Assembly (NCBI RefSeq): GCF_014837235.1
Contig: NZ_JACYFT010000001.1
Coordinates: 1,253,688 to 1,317,687 of the forward strand
Direction: 5' to 3'
From: Limnohabitans radicicola
GTDB lineage: Bacteria; Pseudomonadota; Gammaproteobacteria; Burkholderiales; Burkholderiaceae_C
Length of the DNA: 64,000 nt
Part shown: positions 42,885-51,561 of the stretch, piece by piece
How the letters are laid out: the number at the start of each line of letters is the position of its first letter
Position numbering within the stretch: the first letter of the stretch is position 1
Notes under the pieces: generated by a model
Databases searched by the model: none
Told to the model about the DNA's origin: nothing
What the model saw: the letters and a program-made list of their open reading frames with translations, nothing else
Translations under genes and position numbers: made by a program

Positions 42885-44293
42885 ACACCTCTGCGTCCGC
42901 ACCACGCTCTTTGCGCACGCGTTTGCTGCGGCATGTGATCGTGCCGCTGGCCGTGACCTGGCTCCTGGGCACCTTGCTGGCTTTGGCGGTGGCGCGTTAC
43001 TTCACGCAGCAGGCCTTTGACCGTGCCCTGCTTGACGATGCGTATGCGGTGGCCAGCCATGTGCGTGCGGCAGACCAGGACACCTTGACCCTGGGGCTGA
43101 CGGCCACAGAGATGAGTACCCTGCTGTTTGACCAGAACGAGTCGCTTTATTTTGCGGTTTACCTGCCCGATGGCCGCTTGCTGGCGGGCCATCCGGGTTT
43201 GAAGGCCAGCACGGATGGGTCGCTGGCGTCACCGCAGTTTTCCGAGATCAGTTTCCAGAACCGCGTTTTGCGCGCGGTGGTGCTGGACCGCCAGCGTCCG
43301 CAACCCTTCACCGTGGTGGTGGCCCAGACCACCAGCAGCCAGGACCGTCTGTTCCAGCGCTTGCTGTTCATCTCGGTGGCCCCTCAGGTGCTGCTGCTGA
43401 TCTGGCTGGCTTTGTGGCTGCGTCGCGTGATCCAGGAGGACGTGCAGCCGTTGATGGACCTGGAGCAAGCCGTGGCACAGCGTGATGCGCGTGACCTCAC
43501 GCCCGTGGCGGTGTCCAGCCGAACGCGCGATGTGCAGCGCCTGGCCGAAGCGGTCAACGCCCTGCTGCTGCGCATTGGCCAGAGTGTGCGGGCGCAAAGG
43601 GAGTTTGCTGGCAACGTGGCGCACGAGCTGCGCACACCGCTGGCGGGGGTGCGTGCGCTGGCCGAATACGCGTTGTCCCAGTCGGACCCGAGGGTCTGGC
43701 AAGAGCAGTTGCGCAGCATCGCCCAAAGCCAGGAGAGGGCCAGCCACCTGATTGACCAGTTGCTGGCCCTGGCGCTGGCCGAAGAAGCCGAGCAAGTCTT
43801 GCAGCCGCAGCGCATCGCGCTCGACGAGGTGGTGCGCGACACGCTGATGCGTCACCTGCACCGCGCCGATACGCTGGGTGTGGACCTGGGTGCACGCGGA
43901 CTCGATGTGCCTGTGTTTGTGCTGGCCCAACGCGCCTTGCTCGAAGGCGTGCTCGACAACCTGATCGACAACGCCCTGCGTTATGGCTTGCCGGATGCGC
44001 CACAGGAGCGTCATGTCACTGTGGAAATTGCCCATGACCCGCGCACGGCCCAGGTGGTGCTGTCGGTGCTCGACAACGGCCCGGGCATCACCGAGGCGCA
44101 GCGCGCACGGGTGCTCAGCCGCTGGGGCCAGGGCAGCGCGGGCGAAGCCCTCAAGCAGGGTTCGGGCCTGGGTTTGGCGATCGTGTCGGAATACGCCCGC
44201 ATCCTGGGTGCGACGCTGACCCTGGACACGGGCGAGGAAGGCCGTGGCCTGCGCGTCAGTCTGGTCTTTGCGACTCAGCCCAGGGTCGGGTAG
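42881..44293 (+). CDS. Sensor histidine kinase, TctE/QseC-like
   Basis: A 470-residue membrane kinase starting with TTG that overlaps the regulator stop. One membrane helix (about 18-38, VIVPLAVTWLLGTLLALAVA) precedes a periplasmic 2CSK_N-like domain (FTQQAFDRALLDDAYAVASH). A second helix is near 165-180. The H box is NVAHELRTPLAGVRALAEYA, the N box NLIDNALRYG, with DNGPGI and SGLGLAIVSEY boxes. The periplasmic domain type is shared with TctE-like carboxylate sensors and metal sensors alike. Its 3' end overlaps the convergent reductase gene by 19 bases. Confidence 0.92.
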   Translation: MNTSASAPRSLRTRLLRHVIVPLAVTWLLGTLLALAVARYFTQQAFDRALLDDAYAVASHVRAADQDTLTLGLTATEMSTLLFDQNESLYFAVYLPDGRLLAGHPGLKASTDGSLASPQFSEISFQNRVLRAVVLDRQRPQPFTVVVAQTTSSQDRLFQRLLFISVAPQVLLLIWLALWLRRVIQEDVQPLMDLEQAVAQRDARDLTPVAVSSRTRDVQRLAEAVNALLLRIGQSVRAQREFAGNVAHELRTPLAGVRALAEYALSQSDPRVWQEQLRSIAQSQERASHLIDQLLALALAEEAEQVLQPQRIALDEVVRDTLMRHLHRADTLGVDLGARGLDVPVFVLAQRALLEGVLDNLIDNALRYGLPDAPQERHVTVEIAHDPRTAQVVLSVLDNGPGITEAQRARVLSRWGQGSAGEALKQGSGLGLAIVSEYARILGATLTLDTGEEGRGLRVSLVFATQPRVG

Positions 44294-45393
44294 TCCAGGT
44301 AACCGGCTTCGCCGCCGCCGTACAGCGTGGCGCGGTCCAGCGTATTGAAGGGCCCGCCTTGCCGCAGCCGCGCACCCAGATCGGGGTTGGCGATGAAGGG
44401 GCGGCCAAAGGCCACCAGATCAGCACCCTCGGCCAGGGCCTGGTTGGCCAGTGGCAGGTCATAGCCGTTGTTGACCATCCATGCGCCCTGCCCGCCTGCG
44501 TCGCGGTAGGCCTGGCGCAGCGCGGCATAGTCAAACGGTGCCGGGCCTTGCTGGTGGTCACGCGGGCCACCTGTGGAGCCTTCGATCACGTGCACAAAGG
44601 CCAGGCCCAGGGGGGCCAGTGCCTTGACCACATGCGTGAACAGGGGCTGCGGTGCGTCGTCGCTCGCGTCGTTGGCGGGCGTCACGGGCGAGATGCGGAT
44701 GCCGGTGCGATCACCACCGATCTCGGCCACCACGGCCTGCATCACTTCTTGCAAAAAGCGGGCGCGGTTCTCGATGCTGCCGCCGTAGGCGTCGTTGCGC
44801 TGGTTACTGCCACGGCGCAGGAACTGGTCAATCAGGTAACCGTTGGCCGCGTGCACCTCCACACCGTCAAAACCTGCAGCGATGGCGTTGGCTGCGGCGC
44901 GGCGGTAGTCGGCCACGATGCCGGGCAGCTCGGATGCATCGAGCGCCCGCGGCGGAGAGGTCTCGACGAACTGCGCCTTGCCCTCGATGAGCAGCACGGT
45001 TTTGGCTTTGGCGGCGATGGCCGAAGGGGCCACCGGGGCCGCGCCGCCCGGCTGCAGGCTGGTGTGCGAGATGCGGCCCACGTGCCACAGCTGCATGACG
45101 ATCTGACCGCCCTCGGCATGGACGGCATCGGTCACCTGTTTCCAGGCGGCCACCTGCTCGGCGCTCCAAATGCCGGGCACATCGGCATAGCCCTGGCCCT
45201 GGTGGCTGATGGCGGTGGCCTCGGTGACGATCAGCCCCGCCCCGGTGGTCGGGTTGGCACGCTGGCGGTAATACGCGGCCATGTGGGCATTGGCCAGTGC
45301 ACCCGGCGCGCGGTTGCGCGTGAGCGGCGCCATGACGATGCGGGTGGACAGGCGCAGTGCGCCCGCGGTAACAGGTTCAAACAAGGTGCTCAT
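44275..45393 (-). CDS. Alkene reductase / old yellow enzyme family
   Basis: A 372-residue FMN ene-reductase. TRIVMAPLTRNRAPGALANA starts the barrel, QLWHVGRISHTSLQPGGAAP follows, and EVHAANGYLIDQFLRRGSNQ holds the His/Asn pair that binds the carbonyl. VAFGRPFIANPDLGARLR is the FMN phosphate site. Such enzymes (NemA/XenB-like) reduce activated C=C bonds, nitro esters or quinones with NAD(P)H. No regulator stands beside it. Its stop overlaps the convergent sensor kinase gene. Confidence 0.92.
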   Translation of the reverse strand: MSTLFEPVTAGALRLSTRIVMAPLTRNRAPGALANAHMAAYYRQRANPTTGAGLIVTEATAISHQGQGYADVPGIWSAEQVAAWKQVTDAVHAEGGQIVMQLWHVGRISHTSLQPGGAAPVAPSAIAAKAKTVLLIEGKAQFVETSPPRALDASELPGIVADYRRAAANAIAAGFDGVEVHAANGYLIDQFLRRGSNQRNDAYGGSIENRARFLQEVMQAVVAEIGGDRTGIRISPVTPANDASDDAPQPLFTHVVKALAPLGLAFVHVIEGSTGGPRDHQQGPAPFDYAALRQAYRDAGGQGAWMVNNGYDLPLANQALAEGADLVAFGRPFIANPDLGARLRQGGPFNTLDRATLYGGGEAGYLDYPTLG

Positions 45394-45414
45394 GGTGGCA
45401 GGTGGGGTGGTGTT

Positions 45415-46185
45415 TCAAACGTCGTAGCCCGGGTTTTCGCGTTGCAGTTTGCGCAGCAGGGATGGCCAGACAAACGCGCCGCCCATGCCGCCGGTTTGCA
45501 CCCGCATGGCGTGGGCCACGCCGTTCACGATTTGCGGGTCCACGGCGGTGAGGTCTTGCGCCCCGGCTTGTCCGGCAAGCGCATCAACCTGGATGCGGCA
45601 GGTGTTTTCGAAGGTGTACATCGACAGGAATGCATCGGCGATCGTCTTGCCCACGGTGAGCAAGCCGTGGTTGCGCAGCATGAGGAAATTGGCTTCCCCC
45701 AGATCGGCTTGCAGGCGGGCTTTTTCGTCGTCGCGGATCGCCACGCCTTCGTAGCCGTGGTAGGCCAGCGAGGCCAGTACAAAGGTGCTTTGCTGGCTGA
45801 TGGGCAGCACACCGTGCTTTTGCGCGCTCACGGCCACGCCCGCACGGGTGTGGGTGTGCAACACGCAGCCCGCATCCGGGCGCACCGCATGCACGGCGCT
45901 GTGGATCACGAAGCCTGCCGGGTTGACCGGGTGGGGGTTGTCACCCAGCTTGTTGCAGTCCATGTCCACCTTGACCAGGCTGGACGCGGTGATCTCGTCA
46001 AACATCAGGCCGTAGGGGTTGATCAGGAACTGGTGCTCGTCACCTGCAACCGACGCGGGGAGTTTGGCGCTGATGTGGGTGAACACCAGATCGCTCCAGC
46101 CGTAGAGCGCGACCAGTCGGTAGCAGGCGGCCAGGTCGACGCGCAGCTGCCATTCGTCGGGGTGCATGGTGGTGGGGATGCTCAT
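45415..46185 (-). CDS. Class II aldolase/adducin family protein (copy A)
   Basis: A 256-residue class II aldolase-fold protein. FLINPYGLMFDEITASSLVK is the phosphate-loop region. CVLHTHTRAGVAVSA gives the HTH zinc ligands, and LRNHGLLTVGKTIADA a third His. The family includes fuculose-phosphate aldolase and ribulose-5-phosphate epimerase, but many stand-alone members of this subgroup are uncharacterised. It is a clear paralogue of the gene at 60455-61243. It lies 21 bases upstream of the ene-reductase in the same direction. Confidence 0.88.
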   Translation of the reverse strand: MSIPTTMHPDEWQLRVDLAACYRLVALYGWSDLVFTHISAKLPASVAGDEHQFLINPYGLMFDEITASSLVKVDMDCNKLGDNPHPVNPAGFVIHSAVHAVRPDAGCVLHTHTRAGVAVSAQKHGVLPISQQSTFVLASLAYHGYEGVAIRDDEKARLQADLGEANFLMLRNHGLLTVGKTIADAFLSMYTFENTCRIQVDALAGQAGAQDLTAVDPQIVNGVAHAMRVQTGGMGGAFVWPSLLRKLQRENPGYDV

Positions 46186-46257
46186 GGGGTCTCCTCGTGG
46201 TTGGCCTCAGCTTAACCCGCATTGGCGGGTGCACTCAGTCGCACAAAGAACACCCGG

Positions 46258-46677
46258 TCAAATCATGCTGAGGCTGCCCAGGATCGCCAGCAACTGGCCT
46301 GTGTTGATGAGGATGGCCGATTTGTGCAGTTGACGAAATGCCGGAATGGCAAAGGCTTCGTTGGCCTGAATCTGGGGGGCCAGCTGGTCCATCATGGGGA
46401 TGAACCGGGCACGCAACAAGAGCGTGAGCAAGGCGATGCCACTTGCGCCCAGCGCCAGTGCGGTGCGTCCGGCCAGCGCGTAACAGATGGCCGTGCCCAA
46501 AGCCGTGATGAGGGCGATGCGGTAGTAAGTGGTGTAGAAGGACTTGATGAAGCTCGCGTCCACCGGGTTGTCGTGTTTGAGCACCAGCAGGGGCACCGAG
46601 CCGAGCAGAAAGTAGGCTGTGACGGCCAGCAAGGCGACCGTGAAAAACAGGGCGATGGTCTGTGGTGGCAGTGTCAT
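46258..46677 (-). CDS. Integral membrane protein of unknown function
   Basis: A 139-residue protein with four hydrophobic segments: about 9-31 (LFFTVALLAVTAYFLLGSVP), 53-72, 73-88, and 122-138 ([15 protein letters not shown]). Between helices one and two stands SFIKSFYTTYYRIALITALG. I do not recognise the family with certainty. It starts 15 bases after the YkgJ-type gene stop, so it shares its transcript. No catalytic motif is evident. Confidence 0.72.
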   Translation of the reverse strand: MTLPPQTIALFFTVALLAVTAYFLLGSVPLLVLKHDNPVDASFIKSFYTTYYRIALITALGTAICYALAGRTALALGASGIALLTLLLRARFIPMMDQLAPQIQANEAFAIPAFRQLHKSAILINTGQLLAILGSLSMI

Positions 46678-46692
46678 GGTGTAGAGCCGATT

Positions 46693-46992
46693 TCAAACGC
46701 CGATCTTTGGGCATCCATCGGGCCGTGTCAATGCTTCGAGTCGCATCAGGTACTTCCGGGCATGCTGACCGCCATCATCGCGCGCGCCACACATCTCCAG
46801 GGACGGCTGCAGCTGTCCGCACACCGCCGGGCGTGAGGCCTGGCCAAAGAGTTTGCAGCCGAGTGTGGCGTCGAGCTGCACACAGGGCACGCCTGCAGGT
46901 TTGCCCTGCGGCATGCCCGGGATAGGCGAAGAGATGGACGGCGCGGTGCAGCACGCCCCGCAGCCCGGTCGACATGCGATGGGTGCAGTCAT
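46693..46992 (-). CDS. YkgJ-type Cys-cluster protein
   Basis: A 99-residue protein with the CxxxCGxCC pattern of the YkgJ/UPF0153 zinc- or iron-chelating family: [14 protein letters not shown], then [26 protein letters not shown] and a late RPDGCP. About eight Cys in 99 residues suggest a bound metal or Fe-S cluster; the function is not established. ATG at 46992 overlaps the mltA stop by four bases, which favours it over a start at 47010. Confidence 0.85.
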   Translation of the reverse strand: MTAPIACRPGCGACCTAPSISSPIPGMPQGKPAGVPCVQLDATLGCKLFGQASRPAVCGQLQPSLEMCGARDDGGQHARKYLMRLEALTRPDGCPKIGV

Positions 46993-48179
46993 CTGGGCCA
47001 CAGCACCCACAGCTGCAGCGGTTGCTTCAGCCGTCCGGCCAGCTCACCCGCTTCGGGGCCGGAGCCCGCGTAATAGTCGGCGCGCACCGCGCCCACGATG
47101 GCGGTGCCCGTGTCCTGGGCCAGCACCAGGCGGTTGAGGCTGGTTTGCGGTCCGCGTGAGCTGAGCCATACCGGGGTGCCGTAGGGGATGCTTTCGCGGT
47201 CCACCGCGATCGAGCGCCCCGCCGTCAGCGGCACGCCCTGCGCACCTTTGGGGCCAGGCGGTGTGCTGCCCGGGGGCAGCGCCTCTTCTTTGAAGAACAC
47301 CACACGCGGATTGCTCCACAGCAGCTCCTGCACGCGTGCAGGGTTGCGGGCGATCCAGGCCTTGATGCCGGGCCAGGAGGCATCGCGCACCAGCCCCTGG
47401 TCGAGCAGCCAGCGGCCAATGCTTTTGTAGGGTTGGTCGTTGGTGCCTGCGTAGGCCATGCGCACCAGGCGCTGACGGCCATCGGGTTCGCTCACGCGCA
47501 CGATGCCCGAGCCCTGGATGTGCAGCACCATCGCGTCCACCGGGTCGTTGAGGTAGACGAGTTCCTTGCCGCGCAACGCGGCTTTGGCCGCGCTCAGGGT
47601 CTCCATCTCTTGCCGGGTGTACCAAGGCTTGCGTTTGCCCAGGTCGCTGGGGGCGGCGTACAGCGGCACGCGAAAGTCACCTTTGGGCAGGCGGCTGGCG
47701 TCGAGCAGGGGCTCGTAATAGGCCGTGAGCAGTCCGCTGGTCTGGGCTTCGTGCGACTCCACGCGGTAAGCCTGCAGGCGTTGGCGCATCCAGTCGCGTT
47801 GCGCCTCGGGCGCTGCCTTGGCCAGCTCGCGCACTTCGGGGCACAGGCGCGCCCAGACGGGCTGGTTGCGCTCGCAGCTGCGCAGCCAGGCGGGCCAAGC
47901 CTCGTGCAGCGCGTCCTGCTCCAGGCCGGGCAGGTCCGACCAAGGCACGGCCACCCAACGGCTTTTGCTTTGGGTGATGGGCGGCGGCAGGGCCCGCGTG
48001 TCGGCGGGGGGCGTGCCAGCCGAAGTCCCTGCGGAAGAGGGCTCATCCAGCGGGGGCGTCGACGAGCAGCCCGGGAGGCTGCCTAGAATGGCGAGCAACA
48101 AGGCCGCTGACACCCCCCACCATCGGGTGGCGAAGGCCGAGCGTTTGAACACCGATGGCGTCGACAGGGAGAGTGACAT
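46989..48179 (-). CDS. mltA: Membrane-bound lytic murein transglycosylase A
   Basis: A 396-residue outer-membrane lipoprotein. Lipobox LGSLPGCSS puts the lipid Cys near residue 37. [20 protein letters not shown] starts the MltA domain, and [30 protein letters not shown] and the 3D domain ([11 protein letters not shown], then [18 protein letters not shown]) follow, with the catalytic Asp in AQDTG. It cleaves peptidoglycan glycan strands to anhydromuropeptides. The start at 48179 is the best for a full signal peptide but has a weak ribosome site and overlaps the start of a plus-strand small gene. Confidence 0.9.
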   Translation of the reverse strand: MSLSLSTPSVFKRSAFATRWWGVSAALLLAILGSLPGCSSTPPLDEPSSAGTSAGTPPADTRALPPPITQSKSRWVAVPWSDLPGLEQDALHEAWPAWLRSCERNQPVWARLCPEVRELAKAAPEAQRDWMRQRLQAYRVESHEAQTSGLLTAYYEPLLDASRLPKGDFRVPLYAAPSDLGKRKPWYTRQEMETLSAAKAALRGKELVYLNDPVDAMVLHIQGSGIVRVSEPDGRQRLVRMAYAGTNDQPYKSIGRWLLDQGLVRDASWPGIKAWIARNPARVQELLWSNPRVVFFKEEALPPGSTPPGPKGAQGVPLTAGRSIAVDRESIPYGTPVWLSSRGPQTSLNRLVLAQDTGTAIVGAVRADYYAGSGPEAGELAGRLKQPLQLWVLWPR

Positions 48180-48300
48180 GGGTCTGATTTTGCTGGAAGC
48201 TTTGCTGGCCTTGGTCGTGCTGATCGCGATTGTTTGGTGGACCATGTTTTCGGGGCGCAAAAAAGGGGAGTTGCCCCCTCCAGACGATCCAAAATCCTGA
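48178..48300 (+). CDS. Small single-pass membrane protein (40 residues)
   Basis: This short frame encodes [20 protein letters not shown] followed by WTMF and a basic then acidic hydrophilic tail (SGRKKGELPPPDDPKS). One strong membrane helix covers residues 2-24. AGGGAG stands about six bases before the ATG. It fills the whole gap between mltA (start 48179) and the C40 peptidase gene (stop 48302), both on the other strand, and ends one base before the latter. The Lys/Arg next to the helix predict the C-terminus inside. Function unknown; it could be a small envelope regulator. Confidence 0.6.
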   Translation: MGLILLEALLALVVLIAIVWWTMFSGRKKGELPPPDDPKS

Positions 48301-48301
48301 A

Positions 48302-48841
48302 TCAATCCAGCAGGGTGTGCACGCCCTCGAAACGTTGAGCGAAATAGCGGTTGCTCAGCAGGTCAACCCGCACACCGGAGCGTGGATTGCTGGCGTGAAT
48401 GAAGCGGCCGTTGCCGATGTAGACCCCCACATGGGAGTGGCGTGAGCCCAGCGTGTTGAAAAAAACCAGGTCACCCGGTTGCTTCTTTTCTGGATCGATG
48501 GGGCGCGACATTTGCCCGAGGGAGACAGCGCTGCCAGCCACCTGGACTCCGGCAGCCTCGCGGTAGATGTGGCTCACCAGACCCGAGCAATCAAACCCGG
48601 TGGCCGGACCTTTGCCACCCCAGCTGTAGCGTGTGTCGAGCAGCGAGAGGGCATACAGGGCGATGTCGCTGCGCACCGGGTTGGCTCTGGCGTTGCTTGG
48701 CTTGTCTGGTGTGGCGCTGGACTGTGGCGGTGTGCTTGTGCAAGCGCCCAAAACCAATGCGACCAGCAGCACGGTCACCCGCCAGGCCCAGGCGTGCCGT
48801 GTGGTGCCTCGCGCATGCAGTGGGGGTGCCCAGTCGTTCAT
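48302..48841 (-). CDS. NlpC/P60 (C40) family lipoprotein, peptidoglycan endopeptidase
   Basis: A 179-residue cell-wall hydrolase. Lipobox VALVLGACTS gives a lipid Cys near residue 34. The C40 domain has the catalytic Cys in TGFDCSGLVSHIYREA, the His in HSHVGVYIGNGRFIHASN, and PGDLVFFNT. It most likely cuts peptide cross-links of peptidoglycan, as the family does. Its start overlaps the response-regulator stop by four bases, so it is the last gene of a yhdP-kinase-regulator-peptidase chain. Confidence 0.9.
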   Translation of the reverse strand: MNDWAPPLHARGTTRHAWAWRVTVLLVALVLGACTSTPPQSSATPDKPSNARANPVRSDIALYALSLLDTRYSWGGKGPATGFDCSGLVSHIYREAAGVQVAGSAVSLGQMSRPIDPEKKQPGDLVFFNTLGSRHSHVGVYIGNGRFIHASNPRSGVRVDLLSNRYFAQRFEGVHTLLD

Positions 48842-49488
48842 GTCACCTCGCGCAGCAAGTTGGCCAGCTCGACCGCCGATTTGACTTCCATCTTGTCGAA
48901 GACGCGCGAGCGGTGCACTTCCACTGTGCGAACGCTGATGTCCAGTTGGTCAGCGATCAGTTTGTTGGGCAGACCCTCGATCACCAGGCGCATCACATCG
49001 CGTTCGCGTTCGGTGAGTTCCTGCAGTTGGCGCTCGCGCAGGGTCTTGAGGTTGCGGCGCGCCAGTTGTTGCGCCGAGAGGGTCAGTGCCTGCTCGATCC
49101 GGTCGACCAGGGCATTGTCTGAAAAAGGTTTTTCGCAAAAGTCGAAGGCGCCGCGCTTGACGCTGTCCACGGCGGTGGGCACATCGGCGTGGCCTGTCAG
49201 AAAGATCACAGGCCAAGCCTGGGCCAGACCGCTGGCCAGCAATTGCTCAAACAGCGCCAGGCCGCTCATGCCGGGCATGCGCACGTCCAGCAGGATGCAG
49301 CCCGCCTGCGTGGGCAGGCCAGCGGCACCCCAAGCGGGTGAGGTGTTGGCCAGCATCTGCAAAAAGGCCTCGGCACTGTCATAAGCTTCACTCAGCAGGC
49401 GGCGTGTGCGCAGCAGCCAGGCCATGCCTTCGCGTACGCTGGCATCGTCATCAACAATGAACACGGTGGCATCGGTGTGGCTGTGCAT
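48838..49488 (-). CDS. FixJ/NarL-type response regulator
   Basis: A 216-residue regulator. The receiver starts TVFIVDDDASVREGMAWLL, with acceptor Asp68 in CILLDVRMPGMSG and Lys in FDFCEKPFSDNAL. The C-terminal LuxR-type helix-turn-helix reads LTERERDVMRLVIEGLPNKL then ISVRTVEVHRSRVFDKM. It is ten bases downstream of its partner kinase and overlaps the C40 peptidase gene. The position suggests control of envelope or transport genes; targets are unknown. Confidence 0.93.
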   Translation of the reverse strand: MHSHTDATVFIVDDDASVREGMAWLLRTRRLLSEAYDSAEAFLQMLANTSPAWGAAGLPTQAGCILLDVRMPGMSGLALFEQLLASGLAQAWPVIFLTGHADVPTAVDSVKRGAFDFCEKPFSDNALVDRIEQALTLSAQQLARRNLKTLRERQLQELTERERDVMRLVIEGLPNKLIADQLDISVRTVEVHRSRVFDKMEVKSAVELANLLREVT

Positions 49489-49497
49489 GGCGCGATT

Positions 49498-51561
49498 TTA
49501 GGCAGTGTTCTGGCCGGGCGTCACACCGGGCAGCGTGAAGCGGAAAAGTGTGCCGCTGGGGCTGTTGGCTTCAAAGCCCATGTGGCCGCCGTGCTGCTCA
49601 ATCACGGTGCGGCACAGGCTCAGCCCCAGGCCCATGCCTTCGGCCTTGGTGGTGAAAAACGGCGTGAACAACTGGTCGGCGACGGCCGGATCGATGCCCG
49701 AGCCCTGGTCGGCCACAACAAATTCAAGCCAGCTTTGCTGTGCATTCGAGGCCGCGCGCTTGACGTGGATGACCAGGGCGCGTTCTTTACAGTCCGGGCG
49801 GTCCATGGCCTGCATGCCATTGCGCGCCAGGTTCAGCAAGACCTGCTCGACCATGGTGCGGTCACACAGCACATGGGGCAGGCGGGGGTCAACGCGCAAG
49901 TGCACCCGCACCTGCAGCTTGCGCGCTTGCAGGTTGATCAATGGGCCGATGGCGTCCAGCAGCGCCTGCGCGGGCACCGCTTCCCGGGCCTGGTCACGGC
50001 GGCGCACAAAGTCGTGCACGCTGTTGATCACGCGCCCGGCGCGCCCGGCCTGGTCAGCGATGCGGCGCAGCGCCATGTGCACATCCTCCAGGGTGTCGCT
50101 GGTGGGTGCATGCAGCAGGTTCAGCGAGCCGTTGGCATAGCTGGCGATGGCTGCCAGCGGCTGGTTGAGTTCGTGGCTGAGCAAGGAAGCCATCTCGCCC
50201 ACCGTGGCCAGACGTGCGGTGGCCTGCAGGCGGTCCTGGCTGGCGCGTGACATTTCCTCCACGCGCCGCTGCTCGCTGATGTCCAGGATCGCACTCATCC
50301 AGCCCGTCTGCTGACCCTGGGTGCTGATCAGAGGGGCCTCGATGATCAGCACCGGAAAACGCGTGCCGTCCTTGCGCATGAAGACCGATTCGTAGCCTTC
50401 CCGCGGCGGTGCATTGCCTGCCAGGCGAATGGCCTGGCGCTGCTGGTATTCGCCCACCATTTCGGGAGGCCAGTAAGGCATTGGGGCGCTGCGGCCCATC
50501 AGCTCCTGGGCGTCAAAGCCCACCATTTCGCAGAAAGCCGGGTTGACGTAGGTGATGTGGCCATGCAGGTCGCGTGCACGCAGGCCTGTGACGAGCGAGT
50601 CTTCCATCGCTTTGCGAAACGCCAGGGCTTCGGCCAATTCGCGCTCGGCCTTGAGACGGCGGCGCGAGTCCTTGACCAGCATGGTGAGCACCGTGATCAG
50701 GGCGATCGACATGGCCGTGACCAGTGCGGTGAGCAAATTGGGGAACAGCTCGGGGGCACCCCGGCGACCGTCCATGCGCAGCACCATGGTGGTGCCCGGC
50801 AGGTCCAGCAGTTGCTGGGCTGTGAACAGGCGTTGGCCACGCCGCTGTGAGCCCACCATGGCCAGTCGGGTGCCGTCCGCTTCGGTGAAAGAGATTTCGT
50901 TGCGTCGACCGTAATTGGCCAGCAGCCGCTCGGTGAGCAGCTCCTGCAGGCTGTAGGTCACCAAGGTGTAGCCTTTGAGGATGCCCTCGTGCGTCATGGG
51001 CAGGCACAGCTCCATCACCTCCATGCCCAGGCCGTCGTGCTGGGGCAGGTAGTAGCTGCCCGAATAGGCGGGGCCATTGGAGCGCTTGGCGCGCTGGCAG
51101 GACTGCAGGACTTCGCCGATCGTTTCGGTGCGGGGTGTGCGCTCAAACACCGGGGCACGCAAAGGCGAATCGATGCCGACCTGGAGCGCCATTTGGGTGT
51201 CACGCCATTCCACCCGCAGCCACTCCCGGTGTTGACCGAGCAGCCCCAGCACCTGGGGTTGCCAAACATCGGTGCTGGGTTGGGAGGAGAGGATGCCCTG
51301 CAGCGACTGCACATCGCGCGAGAGGTTGGTGCGCAAATCATTGATGGCATCGGCCGTGTCGCGCTCCAGCTCGGCCTGCACCTGGCTGGCTTCATAGCGC
51401 CCGGCCAGCCACACCAGCGTGATCAGTACCGACAGCACCAGGCCAATCAGCGCAGCCCACAGGGCCAGACGCATCGAACCCCAGCGGTGCGCCTGCAAGC
51501 GGTCTTGTCGCCAGAGGTGCCAGCGTTCTTGCCAGCGTGCGGCCGTGCTCATCAGGCTCAT
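49498..51561 (-). CDS. PAS-domain sensor histidine kinase, DctB/FixL-like
   Basis: A 687-residue membrane kinase. Helix one is about 31-52 (LALWAALIGLVLSVLITLVW), then a large periplasmic domain to about residue 275, then helix two (LTALVTAMSIALITVLTMLV). A PAS domain follows (HITYVNPAFCEMVGFDAQEL, then FMRKDGTRFPVLIIEAPLIS). The H box is ASLLSHELNQPLAAIASYAN. N box LNLARNGMQAM, ADQGSGI and GMGLGLSLCRT complete the ATPase. The start at 51561 overlaps the yhdP stop by four bases (a start at 51552 is possible). It pairs with the FixJ-type regulator. Confidence 0.93.
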   Translation of the reverse strand: MSLMSTAARWQERWHLWRQDRLQAHRWGSMRLALWAALIGLVLSVLITLVWLAGRYEASQVQAELERDTADAINDLRTNLSRDVQSLQGILSSQPSTDVWQPQVLGLLGQHREWLRVEWRDTQMALQVGIDSPLRAPVFERTPRTETIGEVLQSCQRAKRSNGPAYSGSYYLPQHDGLGMEVMELCLPMTHEGILKGYTLVTYSLQELLTERLLANYGRRNEISFTEADGTRLAMVGSQRRGQRLFTAQQLLDLPGTTMVLRMDGRRGAPELFPNLLTALVTAMSIALITVLTMLVKDSRRRLKAERELAEALAFRKAMEDSLVTGLRARDLHGHITYVNPAFCEMVGFDAQELMGRSAPMPYWPPEMVGEYQQRQAIRLAGNAPPREGYESVFMRKDGTRFPVLIIEAPLISTQGQQTGWMSAILDISEQRRVEEMSRASQDRLQATARLATVGEMASLLSHELNQPLAAIASYANGSLNLLHAPTSDTLEDVHMALRRIADQAGRAGRVINSVHDFVRRRDQAREAVPAQALLDAIGPLINLQARKLQVRVHLRVDPRLPHVLCDRTMVEQVLLNLARNGMQAMDRPDCKERALVIHVKRAASNAQQSWLEFVVADQGSGIDPAVADQLFTPFFTTKAEGMGLGLSLCRTVIEQHGGHMGFEANSPSGTLFRFTLPGVTPGQNTA

